49,147 nt of DNA from Azolla pinnata (GCA_037176905.1 JBBBWG010029288.1:1-49147); one strand, 5' to 3'. Counted from the first letter of the stretch, positions 1 to 13,080 are shown. The notes: generated from the sequence alone by a model not told the origin. Translations and numbers: made by a program.

Positions 1-2640
1 AATTGCAGCCGCAAGAATCTGACCGCTTGATTCAAGTTGTCAATTTGGCCTGGATTTTTGGTGGTTCTCCAAGTTTTGCTGTAATATAATTAATCGTTCG
101 ATATTCTCAAATGGTAAGCAACTCTTGGCCAATCATCTTTTTATAAGATAAATACTTTTGGCCCTTTTTGACATATTCAGTGCTTGAATGGTTGACCATT
201 GTAAAAAGATGACCTTTTTGAGAAATTAGTTGCTAGTTTATCCCACAACTCTTTAGGCACACATTTGGAGCATATATATTGGCTAAATCCTCCACTTTAG
301 CACAATATATTGAGCTCTTTCGATCATAATAACTCTTTCAGCTAGAATATATTGTAACAAACTCTTCCTTAGTGCGATACATGTACCACCTTTGGGGCTA
401 TTTGGTCTATATATATTGTTCCCATTGTGCATGAAGCAAGAACCATATTTCGAGATTTTTTTCCTTATTTAAGTGATGCTCTTGGATCATGAAACAATCT
501 TCATGAAGACTGTATGGGGGAGTTGTACCCTCTGAGCTCGTCATTTCTTTTTTAGCGCCTTCTTAATGCTCATAAGAAACTCATTAGGTTGGATTCTTAG
601 GTCTTGCTTCAGCTTATTTAAGCTATTTTTGTCTGATTTCTTTTTGGTCGGATGTTTGGTTCCCCTTTGCCCAGTAGGTTAAAATCATATATTGAGTGTT
701 TGCTTTTGTGTTCCATCTTTGTCTATTTTATTGAGTGTCAGATATTCATCATACATTCCAGTAGGTTAAAATCGGGCGCCGAGGTCTGGAATTTGTTGTG
801 TTCCTCAGGAATTTCCTCATCGGCGAGTTTGCCTTCGACATCTCGATTCTCCTTTTTTGACCTGTTCTCCATCGTTTGGTTGGGTTAGCACAAATTCCAG
901 CCGTAATTTTTCCTTTAAAGCTTTCGGCTCATGCTCTTTCTGTTTGAACTCTGCAATCTATTGGCCATTGATTCTTTCCCTCATCGGACAATTCCAATCA
1001 ACCCTCCCATCTCTTCAAAGAGTGGGAGGTATTCAAATTGCAACTTTGGAAAGAGTGGGATCATTTTTCCTTGCTCTGCTAAGGCTTCCTTGACATTGAC
1101 ATTGGGTTTCCATTTGTCGAAGAGAATATGTGCCCTAGCGAATCCACACACGATTGTTGAATTAGGAGGAATTCCACAGTTCTAGAAGAACTAAATTATG
1201 CTCGATCAAATCCTAACCCTAGGATTTGGGTGTCGAGGATGCACAAGATCTTCTCCGGAAAATGCGCAGAAAATGGGTATTTTCTCTATTGGGCCTCTTT
1301 CCTGCTATCTTGCAAATGATGGGGTATTGTTAGAGTCAATCGATTCCTGTTGCAGTAATCGTTTCCATCTCGATGGTCAAGGGAAGTATGACAAATAGGG
1401 ATGGAACAGGAGAGAGCAAGCCGCAAACCCTCGTGTCATGCCTTATTTCGCGTCTTGCGTCGCGTCAAATTTAGAAGGAATAATGTTTGATGCGCAATTA
1501 GATGTGATGCGATAAACAAACACAACAAATTAATCTTCGCATCAAATCTCGTATCGAAATGTTCTGAATCAAAGCCTTTTCACTATAAGGCTTGACCTTC
1601 ATCAGTTAGTTCATCCGTTCATTCTCCATAAAAGGCTAAGTAAGTTCAATGCAATAGAACGTAGATGCCAATGTGAAGTTAACTTGGGTAACATGATATT
1701 TATTCAAGCTAAGAACTTCTAACTAAAGATTGGTAGTTTTGATAGGTTTGATCCATTGAACAATATGGTAGAAATGCTTTGCATGTAGGTACATTTGTTA
1801 TTACTCACTTCAATTAAAAGTCACAAATTTATGACTAAAACTTGAACAACAATATTCTAGGTGAGATATTTCAGATCAAACTAGAGCTGGAATTCTTTTG
1901 AACTAGGACTATAACAATTAAAATTAAAACCAAGGCATTAAACAAATCATAAAAAATACAACTCTTGGAACTGATAATAGTTGCTACAAATCTATCTACA
2001 TACAACAATATAGCAACACTCATGGTACTCACTAGCTGACGTTCTGTGGTAAATGAGATTATAACTACAATTACAAGATGTCAGACAGATGATTGCTACT
2101 TGAGCACCAAACTAGAATCTATAAATGTAGTGGAAATCCAATGCAAAACCGACAATTTTAATGTTAATGGGTAGATAAAGAAGAAGAGACGGTAGCTTTT
2201 TGCTAAGTACCTGGTAGTTTTGCTAATAGTAAATTGGTTTCTGATGCAACAATACTGCTGAACAGTTGATCCTATTCCACCAAGATGGCCATGGTTGCTT
2301 TAGAAGTAGAGACTTGAACCTGCTTTCCGTGTCCTCTTCTGAGAAGAGCTACAACATCTAAAGAAGGGCGATCCGTAATTTGACAACGATTCCAATGTTG
2401 AAACCCTTACAACAGGAGATGATGCAGAAACGTACGACTTGACTGATGCGACTCACTGTAAACACTGCCATGACTCTGCTCTTTTGCTAGCAATGACACA
2501 GAACAGAAAACCTCGATACTTTCTGAGTTCGATCAGAGCCTTAAATCAATTTTGCAATCCAGAGCCCATGTAAGTAAAATTCTGTCTCCAGTTCAAATCT
2601 CGTAAGCATGTGTCTGATTGTAACCCCTAATAATCAGGCT
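1..2640. other. AT-rich intergenic stretch without a clear gene
   Basis: No open frame here shows a recognisable family, and no exon chain with splice sites could be built. The longest + strand frames (60-85 codons) have no domain features. The only coding-like signal is on the minus strand and is listed separately at about 780-1115. The right end grades into the telobox minisatellite. Confidence 0.5.
780..1115 (-). pseudogene. Possible decayed protein-coding remnant
   Basis: Read on the minus strand, this stretch gives several short runs of protein-like sequence in different frames. One contains WKPNVNVKEALAEQGKMIPL, another EFKQKEHEPKALKEKLRLEF and a third a Glu-rich ENRDVEGKLADEEIPEE run. 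Stops and frame changes interrupt them. That pattern would suit a decayed retrotransposon gag or an old gene fragment. I do not recognise a family and the assignment is weak. Confidence 0.2.
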
Positions 2641-2689
2641 CCGACTCAAACCTCTGTCATTTTGTCTTTGACCAAACTGGAAACCCCCA

Positions 2690-3725
2690 ACAGCTTCTGA
2701 AGCCCTTGCTTGTCAGATTCATCTCCAGCCAGAACACAAGCCCCGGTGATCTGTCGTCGACTGAAGCCCTAATAGTTTGTGGATGACTGAAACCCTCGTA
2801 ATTTGTCCCGAGTTGAAACCCTAGCAATTTGTCTTCGACTCAACCCCGAGACATTTGTTCTCGGTCGAAATTCTAATAGTTTTGGTTTGCGACTATTTTG
2901 TCTCCGCCAGAAACCCTAATTATCTGTCTTCCACTAAAACCTTGATAAGTTTTCTCCGACCGAAACCGGAACAGTTTTTACCTGTGATTGGAACCCTAAT
3001 AAATTGTCTCCCATGGAAACCCTGATCTATTGTCTTCCACCGAAACCCTGATAAATTGTCTCTGTCTTCATCCAAAACCCTAATATTTTGTCTCTAACCG
3101 AAACCTTGATTATTTGTCTTCCAATAAAAACCTAATAATTTGTCTGCAACCGAAACCCTAATAGTTTTTGTCTACCACTAGAACCCTAACGATCTTTGTT
3201 TGTGATCGAAACCCTAACAGTTTTGTCTACCACTGGAACCCTAACAATCAATTGTGTGTGATCAGAACCCTAACAATCTTCGGTTTCGATCGGAACATTG
3301 ATACTTTTTGTCCACCACCGGAGCCCTAACAATTTTCGTCGGCGACCAGAAACCCTGACAGTTTTTGTCAGCTACTGAAACCCCAATAGTCTTCGCTAAT
3401 GACCCGAACCCTAACAATTTCGATCATCAATCGGAACTCGAACAGCGTCTGTCTGCGACCGAAACCCGAAACCCTAATTCTTCTTTGTGTTACACTAGGT
3501 TTTGTAACCCTAACAGTATCCAACTTCGTCCGAAACCCTAATTCTTTGTCTTCCACTAGGTTTTGTAACCCTAACAGTATCCGACTTCATCCAAAACCCT
3601 AATAATTTGTCTCCGACCGAAACCCTAATAATTTATCTCCGACCGAAACCCTAATTCTCAATCTCTGACCGAAACCCTAATTCTCAATCTCTGACCGAAA
3701 CCCTAATTCTTTGTCTTCCTCTAAA
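2690..3725. repeat. Degenerate telobox minisatellite upstream of BMS1
   Basis: More than 30 imperfect units of about 25-35 bases follow one another, with a consensus like GACCGAAACCCTAATAATTT followed by a TTGTCTCC-like tail. Roughly twenty copies keep an exact ACCCTAA core on the + strand. Copies become more regular toward the gene; near 3600-3710 the unit is almost perfect. AAACCCTAA is the plant telobox, known to be enriched in promoters of ribosomal-protein and other translation genes. The array ends about 230 bases before the BMS1 start codon, so it lies in its promoter region. Regulatory activity is inferred, not shown. Confidence 0.85.
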
Positions 3726-3730
3726 ACCCT

Positions 3731-3770
3731 AACCCTAAAACCCTAACACGCTTGTTAGGGTTTTAGGGTT
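3731..3770. repeat. Perfect 18-bp telomeric inverted repeat
   Basis: The left arm AACCCTAAAACCCTAACA (3731-3748) is followed by the four-base loop CGCT and the exact reverse complement TGTTAGGGTTTTAGGGTT (3753-3770). It can form an 18-bp hairpin with no mismatch. It closes the telobox array and is the point where the motif flips from C-rich to G-rich on the + strand, about 190 bases upstream of the BMS1 ATG. Confidence 0.9.
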
Positions 3771-3959
3771 GGAGAGAGGAGCAGCTCCATCGCTCGACAG
3801 TCGTACTGCAGAGGCAGGCAGGAGGGCGAAAGGACGGAAGACTGACAGACGGATCGACATCCCCACAGATGCCGACAGACAGATCGGTAGATCGATCGAT
3901 AGATAGATAGATAGATTGGCGGATTGTTCGATTCCTGGTTCGATCCAATCGCGAGCGCC

Positions 3960-6900
3960 ATGGCGGAACCCTCAGAGCAAGGGCACAAGCAGCATCGGAC
4001 TGCAAGGTCGGGCGCTGCTGTCAAGAAGAAGCAGAAATCCGAGCAGAAGAAGAAGAAACAGAAGCAGCGGCAGCAGCAGCGGCAGCAGCCGTCCAGGGCC
4101 GACGGCGAGAGCCAGAAGAACCCTAAGGTCCCCTCCCTTGCCATCATTTCCTGTTCTTTCTTCTGCCATCGCTCTTTTCTTGTATGCGAACCGAGCGAGC
4201 TTGTTGTGTACGAAGGAAAAAGGGATTTGTAAGGAGTGAGCCTAATCTCTCTCTTGAATTGCAGGCCTTTTCATTTCAATCCTCCGTGAAGGCAAAGCGC
4301 CTACAAGCCATCTCTGCTGAGAAAGACCAGCGGAGGCTTCATGTTCCTGTGATAGATAGAGCTGCTGAAGAACCTCCTCCTTACATTGTGGTTGTACAGG
4401 GTCCCCCGCAGGTCTGCTCCGTTTCTTGCCCTTTCGTGTTTTATATATAATCAGAAACCGTTTCCATCACACCCACAGCTGTGACTACAATGCTCATTAC
4501 TGCTAGGGGTGATATCACAGAAATCAAACCAAGGCATTGATATCTATGAGTAACTTTCATGAATTTTGCAATGAATTGCATTGAAGAGTATGAATTGCTA
4601 TGAAACATCAAAGGATTGATATTTATGATTGTATCGCTCGTTAATTTCATGGTGGTAACATTGACGTAGATCAAAGCCGCTTAAATACTATGATCGAATT
4701 TCATGAATATATACACAGAAAGCACGTGGTAATGATGACCTTGGTCCCCATGATCAGAAGATGCACATGAGACATATAAGACTGTCGAAATGCAATCACG
4801 AGGGTATCACAATGATTGCTAAGTTTCTTAAACCCCAATTACATCACATATGCATTGAAACAGTTCAAGGAGCTGAAGGAGGTGATGGTGATGATAGTGG
4901 TGGTGGTGGTAGTGATGATGGTATGGAATGACATTTATCAACGTGATGTATTGTAACGAGAAAAGTGAATTTGAGTTGAATCAAAAGATCTTTTTGGTTA
5001 TCGGAAGTTTATGCAACTCATCTTAGAAGCTTCTTGCACCCTAATTTCATTGTCCATTCATTGAAATGCATATAAAGTTTAAAGCCGGCGATGATGGTAT
5101 TGGAAGGTCAGTGACATGGTAGGTAAGACCCAAAAAAGTTTTATGATGGAAACTTCTTAGATGATGCAGGGGATACATAGGATACATTGGCCATGCTACT
5201 CCACAAGATCATTTAAAGTTTCCCAATTTAAACTGAAGGATATAAACCATGATATTTCTTTGATCAGATTAGATACTCTTGAAAGACCATCACTCGATGT
5301 TTCTGTACAGTTTCGGTAAAAAAAGGAGGTTTTCTTGCAAGGGATCTTAGAATTTAGATGAAGGTAGATGAGTTATTTGGAAATATTTACTAGCTTTAAT
5401 TGAATTTTCTTCTAACTATCAGATTGATCTATGTCACCTGTTGATACAAGTCTAAACGATGTGCAATAGAACAAGAATGGTTAAATGTATCCTTCAATTT
5501 GAATTCCATTAGAAATGGGGATGAGGGCTTACTAAGGTTAGGGTTTTGTGGTGAATCTCCTGTGTGTTGTAAGAGCCATGTGTGACCATTTGGAGTCAAA
5601 ATAGAGAATGGGGAAAGAGGTCATTATTCCAATATGGAAGTGGTAAGCAGTAGCTTATTATTTTAGAAGCTCAACATGGCGCGAGCTTGAGTTGTATGAA
5701 TCGTCTCATATTCAAGTTCACTTATAATGTATCCTTGATCTCTTTTAAAGCAGAGTACGACCTTATGGTGTTAGCTTGTTTTGCTGCAGGTTGGAAAGAC
5801 TTTGGTTATCAAATCGCTTATCAAGCATTACACCAAACATAGTTTGTCAGATATGCGAGGTCCAATCACTGTTATATCAGGTATGCTACTTCTTCTCATG
5901 TGGCAATCATCTATTTTTTCATGTGATGGAAGTCTTCTATAATATTGCATCTGGGCATTCATCAGGAAAACAACGGAGATTGCAATTTGTGGAGTGCATA
6001 AATGATGTAAATGCAATGATTGATTCAGCTAAAGTTGCAGATTTGGTCTTGCTACTTGTTGATGGGAGCTATGGTTTTGAAATGGTCTGTGAATTCCATT
6101 CTTACTTTTCGCCTAGGCAGCAGCAATTATTAAGTATGCTTCCATACCTTTTTGTGTGTGGAAATGCTAAGCTCAAGTTCTTTTACAGGAGACTTTTGAA
6201 TATCTGAACATTCTTCAAGTACATGGATTTCCCAAGATAATGGGAGTCCTCACTCATTTGGATAAGTTCAAGGATGTCAAACAACTTCGCAAGACAAAGA
6301 AGCGATTGAAAAACCGGTTTTGGACTGAGATATATGATGGAGCTAAGCTTTTTTATCTCTCCGGATTACTCCATGGAAAGTATGGCTTATATTTCTGTGT
6401 TTGTTATGCAGTACATAGTGTACTTGGCCATAGTTAGCATCATTATGTAACTTGCTTTTGCAGGTATCCCAAGCGTGAGATCCACAATTTAGCACGGTTT
6501 ATTTCAGTCGCAAAATTCAGGCCTTTGTCATGGAGAACAAGCCATCCCTATGTCCTTGCTGATCGATTTGAAGATGTTACTCCACCAGAAATTGTACAGG
6601 CAGATAAAAATTGTGATCGGAATGTTACCATTTATGGTTATCTTCGTGGCTGTAATATGAAGAAAGGGGTTCAGGTAGTTAGCCACAGAACCTGTCCCTC
6701 CCAGTATACTTAAACAAATATGACCAAATTTGAACTTGCGTTTTAAAATGTTGCCTTGTCCTAAGGAACATGTCGCCAAAGTAAATATTCTTATCTGCAC
6801 ATGTATAGGTCTGAACTTAGAAACTGCTACCTTCAAAAGTTCAATGATGTTAGCTGATCCAAGATAGATAGAGCTCCAAAGTAAGCAGAGCACCTCTAGT

Positions 6901-9900
6901 AGTAAGAGACATGGAAAAAGTAATGAAAGTAGAATGCAGAAAAGGAAAAACAGCATAGTGAAGTGCAGTGCAAAATTGTGTAATTTCCTTATTAGGAACA
7001 AAATGGGCAATAAAGCTACTTAATTAAGATTGCTGCTAAAGGTTTTTTTGTTCCTATTCTCAGGTGCATATTGCTGGTGTAGGTGATCATAAATTATGGA
7101 GCATTAATGCACTGCCAGATCCTTGCCCTCTTCCTTCTGCTGCAAAGAAAAAAGGGCTTAGAGACAAGGAGAAACTAATATATGCACCTATGTCAGATGT
7201 AGGAGAACTTCTCTATGACAAAGATGCCGTGTATATCAACATTAATGATCACCAAGTGCAATTTTCCAAATCAGAGGATCAGAGCGTTAAGGAAGGAGCA
7301 GAACATGAAGCAGGAGCTAGCAGCGCAGGTTTGCCACCTCAGTTGCTTGTAATACTGTTTCAATGCTACTGGAGTCTTAGATATATCATAAATTGTAATA
7401 TTGTTTAATGCAGGTAATACCGTTGATATTGGAGAGGTCTTAGTAAAAACCCTGCAAAATACAAAATATTCTGTTGATGAAAAGCTCAATCAGAGTTTTA
7501 TCCAGCTTTTTAGAGGGGCAGCTTGTTCAACCAAGAGTTCGAATATGGAAGAAATGAATGAAGGAAATAGTTCTGATCTAAATGAGGGAGAAGAGGGTGA
7601 TGATGAAGAAGGGGATGAAATGACGGCCACCAATGCTTTAGCAAATGAGGTTACTGAGGAAAGAGAATTTCAAAATGGGAGAATGAGAAGGAAAGTTATG
7701 TTCTCCAAGAATTCTATGAAGGTAAGGAAGAGTTTATTTTGCCCGTTTATTTGGTGAATATTCACCCAGTGCAGACCAATGATTTCACTTCTGGTATGAT
7801 TTATGAGAACATATCTACATCTTCAAAGGTCAAAGGAGCCTATGTTGGAAACTATCGATATGCTCAAATATCTCCACTGAAAGTGCCCTCTCGTTAACAT
7901 CTGCAAAATGAAAACACACTTTTTTATGAATAGTGATTGGTCTGGAAGTGAGTGTTGAATCATGAATAAGACACCATACAATGGCAGATGTGATTGAAGG
8001 GAAGATATAATGTAACATTAGTGTTATTTCTCATGTCAAGTGGAAAGTTGTGTGCGGAAAATTCATTCAGTCCCCTTCTTGATTAAGGGCAATAGAGTTT
8101 CTGTGTGTCCATATTCAGAAAGTATCTTAAACGGTGAAAATGAGGATTAGCTTCTATCCACCATGGTTAATTGTTTGTGATGGCAATGCATCCAACTGAC
8201 TGGGTGAGTAAAACTAATTTTCGAGGCCACTGATCCTCAAATACATTGGATTTTAAGTAACCATGACTCTTCAGCCTCAAGCTTGTGGACCATACGATTT
8301 TCTTTTTCTATAAAAGGAAACTTATCACTATGTCTCTTTGTTTGTGATGGAAGTGCCTCCATCCTTTATCTAAATACTGGATGAGGAAATTAATTCTCAA
8401 GGCCACTGACACTCAAAGTATCAACTTTGAAATGAGCATTACTCTTCAGCCTCTAACTTTTGGAAAGTATAGATTTTCTTTTTCTGTAGGATAAACTGAG
8501 GCAGCCTTTTCATTAATGGTTTTCATTGGAAACACAATGATTAGAAAATAGCCTCAGATTTGCATGTCTCCTGATTATGTGGTGATGTATGTGCTGCACT
8601 GTGTAACCTGGGGGATGTGCTCTGCATATGTTTAGTTGAAAGCCATTCAAATTCTTCTTAAAGGAGACTATTTGATCTTCACAGGGAGAAGAGAGCTCTG
8701 AGGAAGGTGATGATGATCAAAGTAATGAAAGTAGCGATGCTGATGATGGAAGCGACACCAATGCTGGTTCGTTGAGTAACAGTGAGGAATCTGAGGATGA
8801 TGCAGCTGCTGATTCAGAAATGAAACTCACAAGGCAATCCATGGAACAACTTTCAGAGAACATATCTGAAGAAACTCCGACATACTATGATAATGGTTTG
8901 AAAATACTGTTTTTCTTTGCAGATTTTAGTAAATGCATTGATAAATGGTCTTTGAGGCTTAGGTAGAAAGTTCATTTGCATCATGATCTTGATTTTATTT
9001 TGTTAGATTTTGGGAATGCCACGAACTGGAAAGATAATCTATTAGATCGTGTGAAGGCCCAACGCACCCTGACATTAATGCAGTTGGTATATGGCCAAGC
9101 AAAGGAAACAACCTCCCAGCAAGTCAAAGTTCATACAGATAGTGATGAGGAGAGTGATGATGAGCTTTTTAAACTGAAAAAGCAACATATGAAGGTAAAT
9201 ATGCGTTTCATAAATAAAATGTTTTTCTTGTGATGCAAAGAATTCGTTAAAGAGAATGTATTACACAGGACTTGAAGGATAGGAATGTAGATATCGAAGA
9301 TCTTGATGCAGAAGACTGTGTGAAGATAGATATTCCAGATGATGAATTGAAGGTGTGGGAGGATTCAGAAATTATGGAAAGCATTCGAAACCGGTTTGTG
9401 ACAGGCGATTGGGCAGCTGCAGCTAGGCGAGGAGAGAGCCATGACGATGATGAAGAAGATGATTCTATGGCAGGTGACTTTGAGGATTTAGAAACAGGTG
9501 AAAAATATGAAGGGAGCAAAGCTGTTGAAAGTCTGGATGATCAAACAAATGAGATGAATGAAGAAGAAGAAGAAGAGAGGAAGCTTAAAAAACTGGCATT
9601 GAAAGCTAGATTTGATGCACAATATCCTTGAGGCATGCATGATCGGCTGTTTTCTGATGAATTAGAATGGTGGAAAGCAAGTTTATTTAGATCTGGAAGA
9701 GCATGTTATTTTAGACGTACTAGTGGGAAAGAAGCTGCAATTGTAGACAATTGTGCATTAAAAATGTGCCTCTTATCATCCTATATATAGCACACTTTTC
9801 TCTGCTATTTCCCCAATATGAACAATTTAGTTTTAGACTATATTATGCCTTTCTGTCATGCATGTGTGCTGGCTCTAAATACTCCCTGAGCCTACAGTGA

Positions 9901-11913
9901 ATTGCATTTCATTTGTGTTTTAATCTGCATTTTGGACCATTGCATCAAACGGATTCTTAACTATAAGCACGTATGATGGGAAGGATCTTGTTGATGGGGA
10001 TGGTGAAACTATGAAAAAGAAGAAGAAGAAGCAACTTACCCAAGTGGCCGAGTCAGATTATTTTGACAAGGTATGTGTTCAGGTCCATTTATTTCATTCT
10101 TTCAATGATAGTTTCACTCAAATCATTCACGTTTTCTTCAGCTCAAAGAGGAGATTGAACTTAGAAAGCAACGCAACCTGGCCGAGTTGTCTAATGTGGA
10201 TGAGGAGGTGCGTCTTGAGATGGAAGGTTTTAAAGTTGGGACATACTTACGACTAGAACTCCGTGGTGTACCGTGCGAGATGGTGCAGTACTTTGATCCA
10301 AAACATCCATTATTGGTTGGTGGGGTCGGTGCATTAGAGGAGGGGGTCGGTTATATCCAAGCTCGTCTGAAAAGGCACAGATGGCACCGGAAAGTTCTTA
10401 AAAACCGAGATCCCATTATTGTGTCTGTAGGGTGGAGGCGCTATCAGACATTACCCATATATTCATTAGAAGATCGAAATGGTCGATATCGGATGCTCAA
10501 GTACACCCCCGAACACATGCATTGCTTAGCTACTTTCTGGGGTCCTTTGGCTCCCCCAAACACTGGCATTGTTGCTTTCCAGAATTTGTCTAATAATCAG
10601 GTACGTACGATCGAGGATGTTGCAATTATTTGATGACATCTTTGAAAAAGATTCTCAGTTTTGGTTTCGATGTTCAGGAGTTCTTTAGGATCACAGCGAC
10701 TGGAGTGACATTGGGATTCAATCAGTCTGTGCAAGTGGTTAAGAAGCTGAAGCTTGTTGGCTACCCTTACAAAATCTTCAAGAAAACAGCATTTGTTAAA
10801 GACATGTTCACTTCTAGCTTGGAAGTGGCTCGATTCGAAGGAGCTGCCCTACGCACTGTTAGCGGTATCCGAGGCCAAATAAAGAAGGTATTATAACATG
10901 AGATTGAACTTACACGAATCTGGCTGAAGTACCACCTGCGCATATTGTTGTTCAAGCTTCATCACTCATCCTTTGTATTGTTTCTTATTCAGGCTGTAAA
11001 AGCAGGACAAGGGAAAGAAGGAAGTATTCGATGCACCTTCGAGGATAAGATTTTGATGAGTGACATTGTCTTTTTGAGAGCATGGGTGACTGTGGACATC
11101 CCGAGGTTTTTCAACCCTGTAACGTCGCTACTTCAATTGCATGGATCAGTTTGGCAAGGGATGAAAACTGTGGCTGAATTGAGAAGAGAGAAAGGCCTTT
11201 CAATTCCTGTGAACAAGAACTCCATCTATAAGGTGCGGGGTCTCTGGTTTTTTTGCACACTGCAGAAACCTGAGTATTTGGTATTTATGCAAGAAGGGTC
11301 TATATGTGTTTGGTATTTCATTCGGGAAGACTTGGGAAGTCAGTTTTAACCCTAGTGTAGAATGGATCTCTTTAAGTCATTCATGTTTTTTTACTGCAGG
11401 AAGTCGAGAGGCAACCTCGTCATTTTAATAAGCTGAAAATACCAAAGGCTCTCCAAGCCGAACTCCCTTTTGCCTCCAAACCAAAGCTGCACAAGAAAAG
11501 AAGAAAACCAACTCTGGAATCTCGTAGAGCAGTGATAATGGAGCCTCATGAGCGCAAAGTGCATACACTCATTCAGCAACTGAATACTATCAGAAATGAG
11601 AAGGTATTTTTTTGGTGAATCTCCGATTGTTATGCATATGTTCGTGATCCATCTTAGTGCTACCTACCACATGGAAAACTCTTAAATCTGCACTGTGGTG
11701 TAAAAAGCTCAAGATCTGTGATTAGACAATGCGACAAAAAGTCATCATCACATGCGTTCATTGCAGGTGAGAAAGCGTAAGGAGCAAACACTTAAAAAGA
11801 AGAAGAGCTACGAGGAAAAGAAAGCTCAAGAAGAAGTAGAAAAGAAGAAGAGGCGTCGAGAGGACATCAGGGATCGGTTTCGGGAGGCGGCAAAACGCAA
11901 GAAAATCGAGTGA
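3960..11913 (+). CDS. BMS1: Ribosome biogenesis GTPase BMS1, 17 exons
   Basis: BMS1 is the nucleolar GTPase that works with U3 snoRNP and Rcl1 in 18S rRNA processing and 40S assembly. Exons: 3960-4127, 4265-4411, 5790-5880, 5966-6084, 6189-6379, 6464-6674, 7064-7328, 7414-7721, 8685-8895, 9007-9194, 9269-9621, 9971-10070, 10142-10600, 10678-10887, 10993-11232, 11400-11603, 11767-11913. All phases join and give 1203 residues, close to the roughly 1150 of Arabidopsis. The N terminus is Lys/Gln-rich (nucleolar type). The P-loop GPPQVGKT is at residues 102-109 and is split by intron 2. The G domain contains [20 protein letters not shown] and [12 protein letters not shown] long Asp/Glu-rich acidic middle follows. 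The C-terminal half has the conserved [29 protein letters not shown] and [19 protein letters not shown] blocks. The C-terminal tail is Lys/Arg-rich. The exon 11-12 junction uses an apparent AT-AC intron. Exon ends rest on frame and recalled family sequence. Confidence 0.95.
8173..8500. repeat. Imperfect tandem duplication of about 167 bp in BMS1 intron 8
   Basis: GTTTGTGATGG begins at about 8173 and again at about 8340. Both copies then share the order of a GAGGAAA/GAGTAAA-like segment, AGGCCACTGA, a CTCAAA stretch, ACTCTTCAGCCTC and GATTTTCTTTTTCT. The copies have diverged by substitutions and small indels. The duplication lies wholly within the 963-base intron 7722-8684, and I see no exon in it. 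Confidence 0.7.
9622..9970 (+). other. U12-type AT-AC spliceosomal intron in BMS1
   Basis: The 5' end reads ATATCCTTGA, which matches the U12 donor consensus ATATCCTT. The 3' end reads TATAAGCAC and terminates in AC. ATTCTTAAC at 9953-9961 resembles the U12 branch site TTCCTTAAC with two differences, and the branch adenosine lies about 10 bases before the splice site. Splicing here joins GATGCACA to GTATGATGGG and restores D-A-Q-Y-D-G, the sequence I recall at this point in plant BMS1. Without it, the frame hits a stop at 9629. No GT-AG pair that I could see gives the same protein. Confidence 0.85.
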
Positions 11914-13080
11914 TTTGAATCCGAGTTTTCTAGATATGTCGGTAATATTATTCCAGGTCCCTGCCCTCTCCCCCAACACCTTCTTTCCTCAACAAAGGTG
12001 TGTATTGGTATGGATTGGAATTGGATGCAGACAAGCGAGCGAACAAGGATCCCTAGAATGGCTTAGAAAAAAGCTGAAAAGCTGTTAGGGATTTTGATGC
12101 AAGCAAAATCATGAGACTCTGGGGAAAACCTTCCACCTTCACTATCATGAATCACGAGATGAGACAAGAGATGTGTGCGGTAAGGATGATTGGTATTACT
12201 CAACAGATCGGGCCATTTTCAGAAGGGCCTGTGTTTGTAATTCATCGCCCTACAATGATTAGGGTGTTTTTTAGTCTGGGATATATGGGGCGGATCTTTG
12301 CGAATTTTGGATGCTCGCAACTGGCGCGAATGTGGTATAGGAATGTGGTGCATGATTGATGTACAAAAAATTATGTACCCAATGCCTTCAAGTTCTAATT
12401 CTTTCGTGAGGTGTATAACACTTGTGATGTTTTCACTGGTGGCTCATGCACATTCTCTAATGGCTTATAGGGTCTAGGTTTTTATGTTTCCAAGGATGAG
12501 CAAAGGTTTCGAACATTGCTTGTTTGCCGCTAGGACAAATGTGCATTTGATCAAGTAAAATGTCAAGACTGTTTTGAGACTCAAGAATATTGGGCGATTG
12601 TCTCTTCTGTGACGATTTCTGGCTTTTGGAACAAGCGAACGGTTGTTTTGAATGCAGAATTCGTGGTGTCTTGCGGCAAACGGCGATCAAGCCTCGTTGC
12701 TATAAATCTTCGAAATCGGTTGTGGTTCGATGAATAGTTCAATTGGTGATTGCCACTCGGAGGTGCAAAAATACGGTTGTTCTTGCTCGCTCTTGCATTG
12801 GAGTTTTAATTAAGGAAGTCCTAGATCACGAACTTTGTGCACCGAGTTGCATGGTTGCCGCAAATGCAATCGCATTCTGGCGATCGATTGATCATCAGCA
12901 TGCTTGCTGTGCATTGGATCAGGCCAATCTCGGCAGATGAGAAATGGGCAAGATGTCAGTGATTCGACAAGGAGAGGTTGGTATTGGTTTATCATAAGCA
13001 AGAGGCTAATCGACAACTAGCTGTTCTTTTTTTCTCCTTGATTTGTGACCTAAATATGTGCTTATATACCTATGCATTTG
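11914..13080. other. Intergenic DNA downstream of BMS1
   Basis: This holds the BMS1 3' flank and presumably its untranslated region. A + strand frame of 82 codons (12111-12359) has no recognisable family and no splice partners. I see no RNA gene, no repeat array and no clear mobile element. Confidence 0.5.

Noticed and set aside
9624..9631. Stop codon in BMS1 suggesting a split gene or pseudogene
   Set aside because: The stop lies inside the AT-AC intron. Removing that intron restores the conserved frame, and the downstream exons are intact.
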